The notes beneath the pieces are model-generated. The model had not been told where the DNA came from and made no database searches. It worked only from the letters and a program-made list of their open reading frames with translations. 5,934 nucleotides of DNA from CAZUZS01 sp964624795 (GTDB lineage Bacteria > Calditrichota > Calditrichia > RBG-13-44-9): NCBI GenBank assembly GCA_964624795.1, contig CAZUZS010000144.1:1-5934 (forward strand), in the 5' to 3' direction. The position numbers and the translations under genes are program-made. Positions 4,726-5,934 of this stretch are shown here, piece after piece (within the stretch, counting starts at the first letter, position 1; every line of letters starts with the position of its first letter).

Positions 4726-5676
4726 ATGAAATTCCTTGTCACCGGCGGTGCCGGCTTTATCGGATCGCATCTTACCGGGCGGCTGCTCAATTTGCAGCAC
4801 GAAGTGGCGGTAATCGATAATTTCGATCCGTTCTACGATCCGCAGGTAAAGGAAAGAAACCTGGCGGAAGTGAAGAAACACGCCGGCTTCCATCTTTACC
4901 GGCAGGATATACTGAATAACGATGCGCTGGCACAAATCTTTGCCGGGAACAATTTCGACATGGTGATCCACCTGGCGGCAAAGGCCGGTGTGCGCCCTTC
5001 CATTGAAGATCCGGTGGGATATTATAAGTGCAATGTGGAGGGGACACTCAACCTGCTGGAGCAGTGCCGCAGGCACAATGTGCGGAAATTCATATTTGCC
5101 TCCTCTTCCTCGGTTTACGGCAACAACAGGAAAGTCCCCTTCAGCGAGGACGATAATGTGGATTTTCCCATCTCGCCGTATGCCGCCACCAAGAAAGCGG
5201 GCGAGCTTTTGTGCCATAACTACCATCATCTCTATGGAATGGACATTTTTATGCTCCGCTTCTTTACCGTTTACGGCCCGCGCCAGCGGCCCGATCTTGC
5301 TATTCACAAATTTGTCCGCCTCATCGATGAAGGAGAAACGATCCCGGTTTATGGAGACGGCAGCACCAGCCGCGACTATACTTATATTGATGATATCCTG
5401 GACGGTATCCTGAAAAGTATCGAGCGTGTGAAGGGTTACCAGGTAATTAACCTGGGGGAATCCCGGACGGTTAAACTGGCAGAGCTGATTTCGCTTATCG
5501 AAAATGTGACCGGGAAGAAGGCCAAACAGAAAAAAATGGAGATGCAGCCCGGCGATGTGCTACGAACCAACGCCGATATTTCCAAAGCAGCCCGCCTGCT
5601 GGATTATCATCCGCATACCGATATAAAGGATGGCCTGGAGGAGTTCTACCAATGGTACAGGGAAGTAAATGGATAG
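4726..5676 (+). CDS. NAD-dependent sugar-nucleotide 4-epimerase (extended SDR; UDP-glucuronate/UDP-glucose type)
   Basis: A 316-residue cytoplasmic enzyme of the extended short-chain dehydrogenase family. The NAD-binding TGGAGFIG is at residues 6-13, the DNFDPFYDP block at 31-39, HLAAKAGVRPSIEDP at 82-96, the serine-rich active-site stretch FASSSSVYG at 124-132, and the catalytic YAATK (Tyr152, Lys156). LRFFTVYGPRQRPD (177-190) and the YGDGSTSRDYTYIDD block (209-223) complete the substrate half. The FDPFYD / SSSSVYG / FFTVYGP combination is most like UDP-glucuronate 4-epimerases, though the protein is shorter than the usual 330-340 residues and specificity for UDP-Glc, UDP-GlcNAc or their uronates cannot be settled. 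The start at 4726 is chosen on the Shine-Dalgarno GAGAGGA. In the same direction as the WlbA-type gene, it fits a surface polysaccharide locus. It is followed closely by the gene-less repeat unit at 5697-5838. Confidence 0.85.
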   Translation: MKFLVTGGAGFIGSHLTGRLLNLQHEVAVIDNFDPFYDPQVKERNLAEVKKHAGFHLYRQDILNNDALAQIFAGNNFDMVIHLAAKAGVRPSIEDPVGYYKCNVEGTLNLLEQCRRHNVRKFIFASSSSVYGNNRKVPFSEDDNVDFPISPYAATKKAGELLCHNYHHLYGMDIFMLRFFTVYGPRQRPDLAIHKFVRLIDEGETIPVYGDGSTSRDYTYIDDILDGILKSIERVKGYQVINLGESRTVKLAELISLIENVTGKKAKQKKMEMQPGDVLRTNADISKAARLLDYHPHTDIKDGLEEFYQWYREVNG

Positions 5677-5696
5677 GCTTTGCCTGTAATTCCGCT

Positions 5697-5739
5697 TGCA
5701 AATGGTCATTGGTCAATAGTCATTAGTCATTGGCTGATT
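5697..5739 (+). repeat. Left 7-mer array of unit 3 (GTCATTR)
   Basis: Units in exact 7-base register are GTCATTG (5705-5711), GTCAATA (5712), GTCATTA (5719), GTCATTG (5726-5732) and the decayed GCTGATT. TGGTCATTGGTCA at 5703-5715 is an exact inverted match to 5821-5833, and the outer flank TGCA (5697-5700) also recurs inverted at 5835-5838 with one indel and one mismatch between. It begins 20 bases after the epimerase stop. Confidence 0.85.
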
Positions 5740-5770
5740 GCCTTTTTGGGAAATAAGGACATAAAAGGCA
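5739..5770. repeat. Nested hairpin inside unit 3
   Basis: TGCCTTTT at 5739-5746 is the exact complement of AAAAGGCA at 5763-5770. The loop (5747-5762) includes AAGGACAT, and with the right stem gives a purine run resembling the 9-mer words of cassette 2. It could act in transcription termination of the epimerase gene, but no T-run follows the stem. Confidence 0.5.
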
Positions 5771-5813
5771 TGGAGTGGGTGGCCAGAACACGGAGACCGG
5801 AAACAATTATCAC

Positions 5814-5838
5814 TGACCGATGACCAATGACCAATGCA
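5814..5838 (-). repeat. Right 7-mer array of unit 3
   Basis: TGACCGA (5814), TGACCAA (5821), TGACCAA (5828) and TGCA are in exact 7-base register. They are the complement of the GTCATTG/GGTCATT words of the left array, with fewer units. Confidence 0.85.
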
Positions 5839-5884
5839 TAAGAGAAATTATAAGTATTAAAACAGAGATAGAAATTATACCGGA

Positions 5885-5934
5885 ATGCCTGAACGCAAAA
5901 GGAATTCGGGCACTGGATCGACCATACCCCGTAG
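5885..5934 (+). CDS. Possible 5' end of an unidentified gene (partial)
   Basis: From the ATG at 5885 a frame stays open to the window edge (16 complete codons, starting MPERKRNSGTG). It is preceded by an AT-rich stretch (5837-5880) that could hold a promoter, and by only a weak CGGA before the ATG. The fragment is too short to identify or to exclude a chance frame. Its position in the same direction after the epimerase gene is the main support. Confidence 0.3.
   Translation, partial: MPERKRNSGTGSTIPR

Larger units (their letters stand above)
5697..5838. mobile_element. Candidate unit 3: gene-less pair of inverted 7-mer arrays
   Basis: A 142-base unit with the same plan as the two cassettes to its left, but with no room for a gene: only about 74 bases lie between the arrays. 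The interior holds a perfect nested stem, TGCCTTTT (5739-5746) with AAAAGGCA (5763-5770), around a 16-base loop. Whether it is a deletion derivative, a miniature element or simply a structured intergenic repeat cannot be decided here. Confidence 0.5.

Noticed and set aside
4660..5307. 215-residue minus-strand frame
   Set aside because: It is antisense to the epimerase gene, with no family signature.

Overview
The window reads as a chromosomal accessory segment from a mid-GC, probably FCB-group (Bacteroidota, Ignavibacteriota or Calditrichota-like) environmental bacterium. This placement is an inference. It rests on several lone four-helix-bundle (S23/IVP-type) genes, intergenic DNA packed with short repeats, one well-expressed-looking gene without a Shine-Dalgarno, and a surface-sugar gene set. 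No rRNA, tRNA, CRISPR array or transposase is visible.

Layout, left to right. (1) 1-729 is a cassette: a four-helix-bundle protein gene (180-596) between arrays of a degenerate 7-mer (GAAGTAR), purine-rich on the left and inverted as pyrimidine-rich on the right. (2) 733-2505 encodes a 590-residue SLC13-type sodium/anion transporter with two cytoplasmic TrkA_C (RCK_C) domains. Its ATG lies three bases after the right array of cassette 1. (3) 2513-3182 is a second cassette: a different four-helix-bundle gene (2625-3071) between inverted arrays of an unrelated 9-mer (GGGGCATAA-like). (4) 3215-4183 encodes a WlbA/WbpB-type UDP-GlcNAcA 3-dehydrogenase. (5) 4184-4725 is a 542-base non-coding stretch with at least five strong short palindromes of two loop classes. 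(6) 4726-5676 encodes a UDP-glucuronate/UDP-glucose 4-epimerase-like SDR. (7) 5697-5838 is a third pair of inverted 7-mer arrays (GTCATTR) with no gene between them, like an empty or miniature version of the cassettes. (8) From 5885 a reading frame stays open to the window edge and may be the start of another gene.

The two sugar-nucleotide enzymes fit an O-antigen, capsule or exopolysaccharide locus: WlbA acts on UDP-N-acetylglucosaminuronic acid on the way to diacetylated mannuronic-acid-type sugars, and the SDR probably interconverts UDP-hexose or UDP-uronate epimers. Their usual partners (aminotransferase, acetyltransferase, 2-epimerase, glycosyltransferases) are not in the window. The SLC13 transporter has no clear functional link to them.

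The most notable signal is the recurring architecture of inverted arrays of degenerate 7- or 9-base units. It occurs twice around a four-helix-bundle gene and once around nothing, with a different repeat word each time. It recalls the inverted-repeat-bounded intervening sequences of 23S rRNA that encode S23 proteins, but here it sits between protein-coding genes. It may be an undescribed class of small mobile or structured element.
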